Made by a program: the position numbers and the translations under genes. This document shows positions 51,574-59,909 of a DNA stretch of 64,000 nt, in pieces. Below the pieces are notes generated by a model. It ran no database searches. It was not told the DNA's origin and was given only the letters and a program-made list of their open reading frames with translations. How positions within the stretch are numbered: position 1 is the first letter of the stretch; the number at the start of each line of letters is the position of its first letter. Source of the DNA: Lentzea alba (GTDB taxonomy: Bacteria; Actinomycetota; Actinomycetes; Mycobacteriales; Pseudonocardiaceae); assembly GCF_011067745.1 (NCBI RefSeq), contig NZ_JAAMPJ010000013.1, positions 307,272-371,271 on the forward strand, given 5' to 3'.

Positions 51574-52788
51574 TCAGGCCCTTCTCTTGGTCCACACGTC
51601 GTAGGCGACCGCCACGAGCAGGACCAGTCCCTTCACGAGCATCACGCGCTCGCTGGGCGCGCCGATCAGCGACATGCCGTTGTTGATCACGCCCATGATC
51701 AGGCCGCCTGTGATGGCGCCGACGACCTTGCCGACACCGCCCTGGACCGCCGCGCCGCCGATGAACGCCGCCGCGATCGCGTCCAGCTCGAACGCCGTGC
51801 CCGCGGTCGGACCGGCCTGGTTGAGCCGGCCCGCGAAGATGACGCCCGCCAGCGCGGCCAGCACGCCCATGTTCACGAACACCCAGAACGTGACGGCCTT
51901 GACCTTCACGCCGGACAGCGTGGCGGCCTGCAGGTTGCCGCCGATCGAGTAGATGTGCCGTCCGAACACGGAGTTGTTGGCCATCAGCGAGTAGCCGAGC
52001 GCCAGCGCCGCGAGCAGCACCAGCACCCACGGCAGGTTGCGGAACCTGGCCAGCTGCACCACGACCGCCATCACGACGACGCCGACGCCGAGGATCTTGA
52101 GCACGAACAACGGCATCGGGTCGACGGTCTGGCCGTAGCCCAGCCGGGCGGCCCGCTTGCGCCACTGCGACAACGCGAACCCGGCGACGAAGACGAGGCC
52201 GGCCAGCAGGCTCACCAGGTCGGCACCGCCGAGCGGGCCGAGGGCGATGTTGCCGAGGTAGCCGCCGGTGAAGCCGTTGGACAGCGACCGGATCGCGTCC
52301 GGGAACGGGCCGATGCCCTGGTTGCCCAGCGTCGTCAGCGTGAGCGCGCGGAACACCAGCATGCCGGCCAGCGTCACGATGAACGCGGGAATGCCGAAGT
52401 AGGCGATCCAGTAGCCCTGCGCCGCGCCGATGATCGCGCCCGCCACCAGGGTGAGCAGCACCGCGATCGGCCACGGGAGTCCCCATTGGACGGTCAGCAC
52501 CGCGCAGATCGCACCCGTCAGCGCCACCGTCGAGCCGACCGAGAGGTCGATGTGCCCGCCGATGATCACCAGGATCATGCCGATCGCGAGGATCAGCACG
52601 TACGAGTTCTGCACGATGATGTTCGAGATGTTCTGCGGCTGCAGCAAAGCGCCATCGGTCAGGAACGCGAACAGCACGACGATCAGCGCGAACGCGACGT
52701 AGATCCCCGACTGCCGCAGGTTGATCGACATGCGGCTGGACGGCGCCGACGGTGCGGCGACCGTGGGAGGCGCGGTCTTCGTGGTCAT
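51574..52788 (-). CDS. gguB: Sugar ABC importer permease, GguB/XylH type
   Basis: 404 residues with about ten helices. Larger than the RbsC norm because of an inserted segment (residues about 180-230, LGGADLVSLLAGLVFVAGFALSQWRKRA), as in GguB/XylH proteins. Signature IGGHIDLSVGSTVALTGAI near residue 75 and AFIGGAAVQGGVGKVVGAI near 335. ATG overlaps the ATPase gene stop (ATGA). Transports a pentose or galactose; arabinose fits the operon. Confidence 0.88.
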   Translation of the reverse strand: MTTKTAPPTVAAPSAPSSRMSINLRQSGIYVAFALIVVLFAFLTDGALLQPQNISNIIVQNSYVLILAIGMILVIIGGHIDLSVGSTVALTGAICAVLTVQWGLPWPIAVLLTLVAGAIIGAAQGYWIAYFGIPAFIVTLAGMLVFRALTLTTLGNQGIGPFPDAIRSLSNGFTGGYLGNIALGPLGGADLVSLLAGLVFVAGFALSQWRKRAARLGYGQTVDPMPLFVLKILGVGVVVMAVVVQLARFRNLPWVLVLLAALALGYSLMANNSVFGRHIYSIGGNLQAATLSGVKVKAVTFWVFVNMGVLAALAGVIFAGRLNQAGPTAGTAFELDAIAAAFIGGAAVQGGVGKVVGAITGGLIMGVINNGMSLIGAPSERVMLVKGLVLLVAVAYDVWTKRRA

Positions 52789-54311
52789 GAGTTCTGTCCT
52801 CGGGTCATGTACTGCATCAGACGTTCCTGCGTGGCCTCTGCGCGGTCGAGCTCACCGGTGATCCGGCCTTCGGAGAGCGCGTAGACCCGGTCGCACAGGC
52901 CGAGCAGCTCGGGTAGTTCGGACGAGATCACCAGCACGGCCTTGCCCTGTGCGGCGAGGTCGTTGATGATCGAGTAGATCTCGTACTTCGCGCCGACGTC
53001 GATGCCGCGGGTGGGCTCGTCGAGGATCAGCACGTCCGGGTCGGTGAACATCCACTTCGCCAGCACGACCTTCTGCTGATTGCCACCGGACAACGTGCCG
53101 ACCTGGGTCGACACCGCCGGGGTGCGGATGCCCATCGAGCGGCGGAACCGTTCCGCGACCGAGTACTCCTCGTTCTCGTTCACCCAGCCGCGGTTCGAGA
53201 GCTTGCCCAGCGCGGCGGCGGAGACGTTGCGCTGCACGCCCTCGATCAGGTTGAGGCCGTACCGCTTGCGGTCCTCGCTGACGTACGCGAGCCCGTGGCG
53301 GATCGCGGCCTGGACGGACCTGGTGTCGATCTCCACGCCGTCCTTCACGACCCGGCCGGAGATGCCGACGCCGTACGACCGGCCGAACACGCTCATCGCG
53401 AGCTCGGTGCGGCCGGCGCCCATCAGCCCGGCGAGACCGACGATCTCGCCGCGCCGCACGGACAGCGTGGCGTTGTCGACGACGACGCGGTCAGGCTGGG
53501 CCGGGCTGTGCACGGTCCAGTCCTCGATCCGCAGCACCTCGTCACCGATGTCGGGGGTGCGCGGCGGGAACCGGTGCTCCAGGTCGCGGCCGACCATGCC
53601 CGCGATGATCCGGTCCTCGGTCAGGCCCGCCGCCGGCAGCGTTTCGATGGTCTTGCCGTCGCGCAGCACCGTGACGGTGTCGGCGATCTTGATGACCTCG
53701 TTGAGCTTGTGCGAGATGATCACCGAGGTGATGCCTTCGTCGCGCAGGCCGTCGAGCAGGTCGAGCAGGTGCTGCGAGTCGTCGTCGTTCAACGCCGCGG
53801 TCGGCTCGTCCAGGATCAGCAGACTGACCTCTTTGGACAGTGCCTTGGCGATCTCGACCAGCTGCTGCTTGCCGACGCCGAGGTCGTTGACCGGTGTCGT
53901 GGGGTTCTCCCGGAGCCCCACGCGGTCGAGCAGAGCCTGCGCCTCGTGGTTGGTGCGGTTCCAGTCGATGAACCCGCGCCGTGACCTCTCGTTGCCCAGG
54001 AACAGGTTCTCCGCGACCGAGAGCTGGCCGCACAGCGCGAGTTCCTGGTGAATGATCACGATGCCGCGGCGCTCGCTGTCGCGCACGCCGTGGAACGCGC
54101 AGGGCTCGCCGGCGAAGACGATCTCGCCTTCGTACGTGCCGTGGGGATGCACCCCGGACAGCACCTTCATCAGCGTGGACTTGCCGGCGCCGTTCTCTCC
54201 GCAGATCGCGTGGATCTCACCGCGCCGCACGCTCAAGGAGACGTCGTGCAGCGCGGTGACTCCCGCGAACCTCTTGGTGATGCCACGCATCGCCAGGATT
54301 TCGTCGGACAC
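52785..54311 (-). CDS. gguA: Sugar ABC importer double ATPase, GguA/XylG type
   Basis: 508 residues, two nucleotide-binding domains. Domain 1: ICGENGAGKSTLMKVLSG and LLILDEPTAAL. Domain 2: LAGLMGAGRTELAMSVFG, LSGGNQQKVVLAKWM and VLILDEPTRGID. The HPHGTYEGEIVFAGEP insertion after Walker A is typical of the GguA/XylG/AraG subgroup. GTG 54311 with GAUCAC leader, 5 bp after the binding-protein stop. Confidence 0.9.
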   Translation of the reverse strand: MSDEILAMRGITKRFAGVTALHDVSLSVRRGEIHAICGENGAGKSTLMKVLSGVHPHGTYEGEIVFAGEPCAFHGVRDSERRGIVIIHQELALCGQLSVAENLFLGNERSRRGFIDWNRTNHEAQALLDRVGLRENPTTPVNDLGVGKQQLVEIAKALSKEVSLLILDEPTAALNDDDSQHLLDLLDGLRDEGITSVIISHKLNEVIKIADTVTVLRDGKTIETLPAAGLTEDRIIAGMVGRDLEHRFPPRTPDIGDEVLRIEDWTVHSPAQPDRVVVDNATLSVRRGEIVGLAGLMGAGRTELAMSVFGRSYGVGISGRVVKDGVEIDTRSVQAAIRHGLAYVSEDRKRYGLNLIEGVQRNVSAAALGKLSNRGWVNENEEYSVAERFRRSMGIRTPAVSTQVGTLSGGNQQKVVLAKWMFTDPDVLILDEPTRGIDVGAKYEIYSIINDLAAQGKAVLVISSELPELLGLCDRVYALSEGRITGELDRAEATQERLMQYMTRGQNS

Positions 54312-54316
54312 GTGAT

Positions 54317-55399
54317 CTACCTGAGCTGGTCGGCGGTGTAGTAGCCGGAGTCGATCAGCTCTTTCTTGTAGTTGTCCTTGTCGACGGGGACGGGCTGCAG
54401 CAGGAACGACGGCACGACCTTCACGCCGTTGTCGTAGTCCTTGGTGTTGTTCACCTCGGGCTTGCCGCCCTTGAGCACCGCGTCGGCCATCTTCACCGTG
54501 ACGTCGGCGAGCTGACGGGTGTCCTTGTGGATCGTCGAGTACTGCTCACCGGCGATGATCGACTTCACCGACGCGACCTCGGCGTCCTGACCGGTCACGA
54601 TCGGGTAAGCGTTCCCGGCCGTGCCGTAGCCGCCGCTCTTGAGCGCCGACAGGATGCCGATCGAGATGCCGTCGTACGGGGAGAGCACGCCGTCGACCTT
54701 GGCACCGCCGTAGGTCGAGGTGAGGATGTCCTCCATGCGCTTCTGCGCGGTGGCCGGGTCCCAGCGCAGGATCGCGACCGTCTTGAAGTCCTTCTGGCCG
54801 GACTTCACGGTCAGCTTGCCCTGGTCGATGAGCGGCTGCAGGACGGACATGGCGCCGTTGAAGAAGAACGTGGCGTTGTTGTCGTCCGGCGAGCCCGCGA
54901 ACAGCTCGATGTTGAACGGACCCTCGCCGCGCGTCTTCAGGCCCTTGAGGAGCGAGTTCGCCTGCTCCACACCGACCTTGAAGTTGTCGAAGGTAGCGTA
55001 GTAGTCGACGTTCGGGCTCTTGCGGATCAGCCGGTCGTAGGCGACCACCGGGATCTTGGCGTCCGCCGCCTGCTGCAGCTGGGACGTGATCGCGGTGCCG
55101 TCGATCGAGGCGACGATCAGGAGCTTGGCGCCCTTGGTGATCTGGTTCTCGATCTGGTTCGCCTGGGTGGGGATGTCGTTCTCGGCGTACTGGAGATCGA
55201 CCTTGTAGCCCTTCTCTTCCAGGGCCTTCTTGATGTTGTCGCCGTCGTGGATCCATCGTTCCGACGACCGGGTCGGCATGGTGACGCCCACCAGCGCGCC
55301 TTCGCTCGAACCGCTCTGCTGATCGATCGTCTTCTCTGCCGAACCGCAGGCCGAGAGCGTGAGAACCAGCGCGGCGGCGGCGATGTGCGGGAACCTCAT
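54317..55399 (-). CDS. chvE: Multiple-sugar (arabinose/xylose/galactose type) binding lipoprotein, ChvE-like
   Basis: 360 residues. Lipobox ends at C18 (LSAC). Family landmarks: VGVTMPTRSSERWIHDGDNIKKALEEKGY, YAENDIPTQANQIENQITKGAKLLIVASIDG, YDRLIRKSPNVDYYATFDNFKVG, and GVLSPYDGISIGIL. These match ChvE-type proteins binding L-arabinose, D-galactose or D-xylose. First gene of the operon. Its ATG lies only about 3 nt beyond the predicted transcription start, so the mRNA may be leaderless. Confidence 0.9.
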   Translation of the reverse strand: MRFPHIAAAALVLTLSACGSAEKTIDQQSGSSEGALVGVTMPTRSSERWIHDGDNIKKALEEKGYKVDLQYAENDIPTQANQIENQITKGAKLLIVASIDGTAITSQLQQAADAKIPVVAYDRLIRKSPNVDYYATFDNFKVGVEQANSLLKGLKTRGEGPFNIELFAGSPDDNNATFFFNGAMSVLQPLIDQGKLTVKSGQKDFKTVAILRWDPATAQKRMEDILTSTYGGAKVDGVLSPYDGISIGILSALKSGGYGTAGNAYPIVTGQDAEVASVKSIIAGEQYSTIHKDTRQLADVTVKMADAVLKGGKPEVNNTKDYDNGVKVVPSFLLQPVPVDKDNYKKELIDSGYYTADQLR

Positions 55400-55408
55400 A
55401 GGCGGCGA

Positions 55409-55436
55409 GTGTTATCGCTAACATCAGGCTCGTCAA
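55409..55436 (-). promoter_or_regulatory. Promoter of the chvE-like operon
   Basis: Minus strand TTGACG (55431-55436), 16 bp spacer, TAACAC (55409-55414). A LacI-type operator (55410-55423) covers the -10 and part of the spacer, a classical repression geometry. Predicted transcription start near 55402, 3 nt from the ATG. Confidence 0.7.
55410..55423. promoter_or_regulatory. LacI-type operator (TGTTATCGCTAACA)
   Basis: Palindrome overlapping the -10 box of the chvE-like operon. A second copy, TGTTAGCGCTCACA, lies at 55465-55478 and a related site at 43541 precedes the LacI gene. Shared form: TGTTANCGCTAACA. Confidence 0.8.
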
Positions 55437-55464
55437 GGGCTTGTTAACTCTGAAACCAAATTGA

Positions 55465-55478
55465 TGTTAGCGCTCACA
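55465..55478. promoter_or_regulatory. LacI-type operator (TGTTAGCGCTCACA)
   Basis: Upstream partner of the 55410 site, centres 55 bp apart (about five helical turns), suited to cooperative binding of two dimers. Confidence 0.7.
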
Positions 55479-55492
55479 GCGTGGTCGCGCGG

Positions 55493-55780
55493 CTAACCTG
55501 CGGGCATGCTCGCGAGGCGCGGGGTTCGTCCGCTCCGGCACTGTACTGGGTTCGCGCCGGTTCCCGTGAAAACGACCTGAAATGCCGCGTTGTCGGATTC
55601 GCCCGCGATGAAAGCAGGCCGTACTGCCCCTGGGGTGGTCAGCCTGAGCAGGTCGCCCGAGGGCGTCCCTTCGAGGCTGTAGCTGACCGGTCCGCCGCTG
55701 AACGCCCGGACGATGTGCCGATCGACCGCGGGCATGGCCGATGACGCTCGCGGGTCAGCCTCGACGTCGATCGAGGTCAT
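55493..55780 (-). CDS. Hypothetical small protein
   Basis: 95 residues, ATG 55780 with GAAGG 7 bp upstream. Third codon positions are strongly G/C over the first 65 codons, less so at the end, so it is probably coding but may be eroded at the 3' part. No signal peptide, membrane segment or known motif. The middle (SYSLEGTPSGDLLRLTTPGAVRPAF) has a beta-strand pattern. Lies between the chvE-like operon promoter and the esterase gene. A remnant of a larger gene is possible. Confidence 0.45.
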   Translation of the reverse strand: MTSIDVEADPRASSAMPAVDRHIVRAFSGGPVSYSLEGTPSGDLLRLTTPGAVRPAFIAGESDNAAFQVVFTGTGANPVQCRSGRTPRLASMPAG

Positions 55781-55903
55781 GAGCGCACCTTCAGCGACGG
55801 ACAGCCGCGCACACCACGTGACGTGTGATGTCCGCCTGACCCCACCGGCCGCCCTCTGTCCACTATGGAGGTACATGGTGGACAGAAGGGGACGTCGAAC
55901 CGG

Positions 55904-56854
55904 TTAAACGCGCAGGCCGCGGCGCAGTGCCTCCACCTCGTCGTCGAACATCCGGCGTGAGATGGCCGCGGCCTCGACCAGCGACGAGCCGTGGAACGTG
56001 GCGGGGTAGTGGCGCAACTCGGTCGGCACGCCCGCGTGCGCGAGCCGTCGGGCGTACTCGATGCCCTCGTCGCGCAGCGGGTCGTACTGGCAGGTCGTCA
56101 CGAACGCGGGTGGCAGCCCGGACAGGTCGGTGGCGCGGGCGGGCGCGGCGTAGGGCGAGACGTCGTCGCCACCCGGCTCGGTGCCCAGGTAGGAGGTCCA
56201 GCTGTAGATCGCGTTGGGGCGGTTCCACAGCGGGGTGTCGACGTAGTCCCGCATCGACTCGGTGTCCAGGCGGTCGTCGAGCTCGGGGATGCCGAGGAGC
56301 TGGAAGCACAGCTCGGGTCCGCCGCGGTCCCGAGCCATCAGCACGGTTCCGGCGGTGAGGCCGCCACCGGCGCTTTCGCCGCCGACACCGATGCGCTCGG
56401 GGTCGATGCCCAGCTCGTCGGCGTTCTTCGCGACCCACTGCAGCGCCGCGTAGCAGTCCTCGACCGGCGCGGGGAAGGGATGTTCGGGTGCGAGCCGGTA
56501 GTCGACCGACACGATGACGATGCCCAGCTCGTCGACCAGCCGCAGCACCGGGGAGTGGAACATGTCGAGGTCGCCGAGGACGAACCCGCCACCGTGGATG
56601 TAGACCAGGCCCGGCACCGCCTCCGTGCGGTTCGCCGGGCTGTAGACGCGCACCGGCACGTCCGGGGCTCCGTCGGGACCGGGGACCGTGGTGTCGCGGA
56701 CGTCGACGGGGTTCGTCGGCTCGTACGCCGGCATGACGGCGACGAGTTGCCCCTGCTCGCCGCGCGCGGCGAGCAGTGCGTCGTAGTCGGCCAGGGCCAC
56801 CTTGGGCAGCATGTCCAGCCAGGGGAGCAGTTCGGCATCGATGGCGTAGCTCAT
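55904..56854 (-). CDS. Hormone-sensitive-lipase family esterase (alpha/beta hydrolase)
   Basis: 316 residues, no signal peptide. Oxyanion motif YIHGGGFVLGD near residue 90, nucleophile GGESAGGGL near 160, an Asp in TCQYDPLRDEG, and a His in HYPATFHGSS complete the triad of the HSL (LipN-like) family. It hydrolyses short acyl esters. ATG 56854 with GAGG upstream. Divergent from the PucR-type regulator 99 bp away, the likely controller. Confidence 0.9.
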   Translation of the reverse strand: MSYAIDAELLPWLDMLPKVALADYDALLAARGEQGQLVAVMPAYEPTNPVDVRDTTVPGPDGAPDVPVRVYSPANRTEAVPGLVYIHGGGFVLGDLDMFHSPVLRLVDELGIVIVSVDYRLAPEHPFPAPVEDCYAALQWVAKNADELGIDPERIGVGGESAGGGLTAGTVLMARDRGGPELCFQLLGIPELDDRLDTESMRDYVDTPLWNRPNAIYSWTSYLGTEPGGDDVSPYAAPARATDLSGLPPAFVTTCQYDPLRDEGIEYARRLAHAGVPTELRHYPATFHGSSLVEAAAISRRMFDDEVEALRRGLRV

Positions 56855-56953
56855 GGGGTGAATCCTCGGCTCGGTCCGGCGGTGGGGGCCAGCCGACACG
56901 TGGCGGGAAGTTCGGACGCCTGACCAGCCATCTGTCGGGGTTATGGTGAACCG

Positions 56954-57943
56954 ATGAGAGGCCTGCTGCTGAGGTTGTCCGGGCTGGACGCCGACGCCGA
57001 GAGCGCGGTGCGGGTGATCGGGTTCTTCGATCGCCTCATCACCGAGCGCGTGGGTCTGGACGCCCTGGTGCGCAGCACGGCGGAACTGGCCGGGTGCCCG
57101 GTCGGCCTGCACGCGCCCGGCCAGGGACTGATGCTGCGGGCCGATGGCGGTGGCGCGGTCACGGCGGGGCCGGTGCCGAAGAGCGCGGTGGTCCGGGGCC
57201 TCGAGGGCGGGGTCGAGGTCTGGGTCGCGCGCGAGGGCGCGCCCGCGCCGTTGGACGACATGTTGCTGGAGCGCTTCGCGATCGCCGCCGCGGTGTTGCT
57301 GGAGCACTCCAGCGTGCCGTTGCCGGAACTCGGCGATCCCGCGCTGATCGAGCTGGTGCTCTCCGAAGGTGTCGGCACCGCGGAACGATCACGGGCGCTG
57401 CACCTGCTCGGCATCGTCGCCACAGCGCCGTTGCGGGTGCTGGCGGCCATCGGCGACGTCGCCGGGAGGTCGGTGCTGCTGGGCAACGTGCGGGCGGTGC
57501 TCGCCACCGAGGTCCCGCCGGCGTGCGGACGCCTCGGGGTGGGGCCGTTGCTGCCGGCGATCGACGCGGCCAGGTCGTGGCAGGCCGCGCGCGTCGCGCT
57601 CAAGTACACATCGGACAGTGAACCGGTGGTGTGGTGGGAGAAGCTCGGCAGTCTTGCGCACATCGCCGAGCAGCTGAGCCCCGCGGACGTCGCCGCGTTG
57701 CCCGACGTCCAGGCGCTCGACCGGCTGGCCGCCGAGCCGGGCCTGATCACGGTGCTGGACGCGTTGTGCGGCACCGGTTCGGTGCGCAAGGCCGCAGCCG
57801 CGTTGCACCGGCACCACAGCACGATGACGGCCCGGCTGGCCCGGGCCGAGTCGATGCTCGGGTTCGAGCTCGACTCGGCGTCGGGTCGTTTCAGGCTGCA
57901 CCTTGCGTTGATGTTGCGGCGGTTGCGCGACAACTCGGCGTGA
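56954..57943 (+). CDS. PucR/CdaR-type transcriptional regulator
   Basis: 329 residues. The C-terminal 70 residues are a PucR-type helix-turn-helix: LDALCGTGSVRKAAAALHRHHSTMTARLARAESMLGFEL. The N-terminal half has a GAF-like or unclassified sensor character (VGLDALVRSTAELAGCPVGLHA). ATG 56954. Its 3' end overlaps the opposite-strand ferredoxin reductase gene by 53 bp. Probably regulates the divergent esterase; effector unknown. Confidence 0.82.
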   Translation: MRGLLLRLSGLDADAESAVRVIGFFDRLITERVGLDALVRSTAELAGCPVGLHAPGQGLMLRADGGGAVTAGPVPKSAVVRGLEGGVEVWVAREGAPAPLDDMLLERFAIAAAVLLEHSSVPLPELGDPALIELVLSEGVGTAERSRALHLLGIVATAPLRVLAAIGDVAGRSVLLGNVRAVLATEVPPACGRLGVGPLLPAIDAARSWQAARVALKYTSDSEPVVWWEKLGSLAHIAEQLSPADVAALPDVQALDRLAAEPGLITVLDALCGTGSVRKAAAALHRHHSTMTARLARAESMLGFELDSASGRFRLHLALMLRRLRDNSA

Positions 57944-59039
57944 TGGACTGGCGGTGCTGCCGGGCCTGCTTGGGCATGTTCCAGCCCACCACGCCGACGA
58001 GCTCGCCCTCGCGGTGATAGTGCGCCACGAAACGACGTTCGCTCAGGCTTCCCTCCACAACGGACATTCCCGGTCCGACGAACCCGTGGACGTGGATCTT
58101 CGCGTCGAACTGGTCGGTCCAGAAGTACGGCACGGGGGTGTAGGGCTGGTCGGCGCCGAGGACGTTGCCCGCGACGGCGATGGCCTGCTCGGTGGCGTTG
58201 GTCCGGTTCTCCAGTCGCACCAGTCTGCCGAGCGTCTCGTGGTGCCAGCGGGCGACGTCACCGACGGCCCAGATGCCGTCGGCGGCACGGCAGCGGGAGT
58301 CGCACACGATGCCGTTGCCGAGCACGAGTCCGCTGTTCTGCAACCAGTCGGTCGCGGGAGCGGAGCCGAACGCCACCACGACGAGATCGGCGGGCAGCAC
58401 CTCGCCGGTCTCCAGCAGCACGCCGTGGTCGTCGACTTCGGTGACCGCCGCCCCGAGACGCAGGTCGACGCCTTGAGAGGTGTGCAGTTCGGCGAGCAGT
58501 CCGGCGACCACCGGGCCGAGCTGCAGTGCCATCGGGGCCTGCTGCGGGCCGGCCAGGGTGACCGCGACGCCCATCTGGCGTGCGGTCGCGGCGATCTCGG
58601 CTCCCAGCACGCCGTCCCCGACCACGACCGCGCGCGAGCAGTTCAGCAGGTCCGAGCGCAACGCCAGTGCGTCGTCGAGCGTCCGGAGCGTGGGCTGACC
58701 GCGCAACGTGCGTGGCCGCAGTCCGGTGGCCAGCACGATGTTGTCGGCCTTGAGCACGCGACCGGACGCTGTGTGCACGGCCCGTTCGGTGACGTCGAGG
58801 TGCACCGCCGGGTCGCCGAGCACGAACGTGGCGTCCAGCGCGGCGAGCGCCTCCGCCGACCGCAACTGCGCTCTGGCGGGTTCCCAGGTGCCGGACAGGA
58901 CCTGTTTGGACAGTGGCGGCCGGTCGTAGGGCAGGTGCGGTTCGGCGCCGAGAATCGTGAGCGGGCCGGTGTACCCCTTGCGGCGCAGCGCCTCGGCGGT
59001 GGCGAGGCCCGCGGCCGAGGCGCCGACGATCAGCGTCAC
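57891..59039 (-). CDS. NAD(P)H-dependent ferredoxin reductase of the P450 system
   Basis: 382 residues. FAD-binding motif LIVGASAAGLATAEALR at the start, second dinucleotide motif AVVVGDGVLGAEIAA near residue 140, and WAVGDVARWHH near 270. The C-terminal domain (GEVVGVV-like HREGELVGVVGWNMPKQ) is typical of oxygenase-coupled reductases. GTG 59039 overlaps the ferredoxin stop (GTGA). The last about 18 residues are encoded in DNA overlapping the convergent PucR gene. It passes electrons from NAD(P)H to the adjacent ferredoxin. Confidence 0.9.
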   Translation of the reverse strand: MTLIVGASAAGLATAEALRRKGYTGPLTILGAEPHLPYDRPPLSKQVLSGTWEPARAQLRSAEALAALDATFVLGDPAVHLDVTERAVHTASGRVLKADNIVLATGLRPRTLRGQPTLRTLDDALALRSDLLNCSRAVVVGDGVLGAEIAATARQMGVAVTLAGPQQAPMALQLGPVVAGLLAELHTSQGVDLRLGAAVTEVDDHGVLLETGEVLPADLVVVAFGSAPATDWLQNSGLVLGNGIVCDSRCRAADGIWAVGDVARWHHETLGRLVRLENRTNATEQAIAVAGNVLGADQPYTPVPYFWTDQFDAKIHVHGFVGPGMSVVEGSLSERRFVAHYHREGELVGVVGWNMPKQARQHRQSITPSCRATAATSTQGAA

Positions 59040-59230
59040 GACGTCACCGAGATGGCGGCGGCGGGGCAGACGCTGGCGGCCTCGTGCACGAGCGAGTGCA
59101 GCTCGGCGGGCGGTGCCTCGTCGAGCAGCACCACGATGCCGTCCTCGTCGCGCTGGTCGAACACGTCGGGCGCGAGCAGCACGCAGGTGCCGGCTCCGCA
59201 GCACTTGTCCTGGTCCACGGTGATCTTCAT
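59036..59230 (-). CDS. 3Fe-4S ferredoxin partner of the P450
   Basis: 64 residues. DKCCGAGTCVLLAPDVFDQ gives cysteines C10/C11 and C16, and C55 in SVCPAAA completes a CxxxxxC...CP pattern for one [3Fe-4S] or [4Fe-4S] cluster. The APDVFDQRDEDGIV segment is typical of actinobacterial P450 ferredoxins. ATG 59230, 15 bp after the TetR gene. Confidence 0.93.
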   Translation of the reverse strand: MKITVDQDKCCGAGTCVLLAPDVFDQRDEDGIVVLLDEAPPAELHSLVHEAASVCPAAAISVTS

Positions 59231-59245
59231 GGGGTGGTTCCTTCA

Positions 59246-59905
59246 CTACGAGTCGTTGGTGACCGGCGCGAGCCACAACCCGACGAGGGCGTCGATGAGG
59301 CCGGTCGCGGCGTCGTGCCAGGTGGCACGCGGGGTAGGGGTGTTGTCGGCGAGAGCGCGCTCGCGTTCGCCGATCATGTGCACGAGCAGCTGGCGCGCCA
59401 TGTCCAGGCGTTCGGCCCGCACCTCGTCCGACAGGTCCGGTGTGCAGGAGTTCAGGCCCGCCATGACCCGCACGAGCGACGGCGACGACTGCGTCTCCTC
59501 GACGATGATCGGCCGCAGCGTCGGGTCGGTCATGACCTGGGCGCCGAACCGCGCGAACCAGGTGGGGCTGCCGGCCGCCGCCAGGTGCTCGGTGACCGGC
59601 CGCACCAGGCACGAGAGCCACCAGCGGATGTCCGCGTCGGGACCGGCTTGGGCGACCATGCCCTGGCGGATCTCCTCGATCTGCGCCAGGTGCTTGCGTG
59701 CGATCGCCCGCACGAGGTCGGCCTTGGTGCCGAAGTGATAGCCGACGGCCGTGTTGTTGCCCTGCCCGGCGGCCTCGCTGACCTGCCGGTTCGAGACAGC
59801 CACCACCCCGTGCTCGGCGAACAGGCGTTCCGCCGCCGCCAGGATCAGCTCGCGGGTGGCGTGCACCCGGTCCGCCCGTGACGGGTTGTCGTCGACCTTG
59901 TTCAT
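59246..59905 (-). CDS. TetR-family regulator of the P450 operon
   Basis: 219 residues. Helix-turn-helix SNRQVSEAAGQGNNTAVGYHFGTKADLV at about 38-65, then a TetR ligand domain with WWLSCLVRPVTEHLA. It lies inside the operon, 4 bp after the P450 stop. The inverted repeat in the P450/MFS intergenic region is its probable operator. Confidence 0.9.
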   Translation of the reverse strand: MNKVDDNPSRADRVHATRELILAAAERLFAEHGVVAVSNRQVSEAAGQGNNTAVGYHFGTKADLVRAIARKHLAQIEEIRQGMVAQAGPDADIRWWLSCLVRPVTEHLAAAGSPTWFARFGAQVMTDPTLRPIIVEETQSSPSLVRVMAGLNSCTPDLSDEVRAERLDMARQLLVHMIGERERALADNTPTPRATWHDAATGLIDALVGLWLAPVTNDS

Positions 59906-59909
59906 CAGA

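Noticed and set aside
55891..55906. GTCGAACCGGTTAAAC as a fifth copy of the TCGAACCGGTTCGA operator
   Set aside because: Only the left half and centre match, and it overlaps the 3' end of the esterase gene, far from any start it could control.
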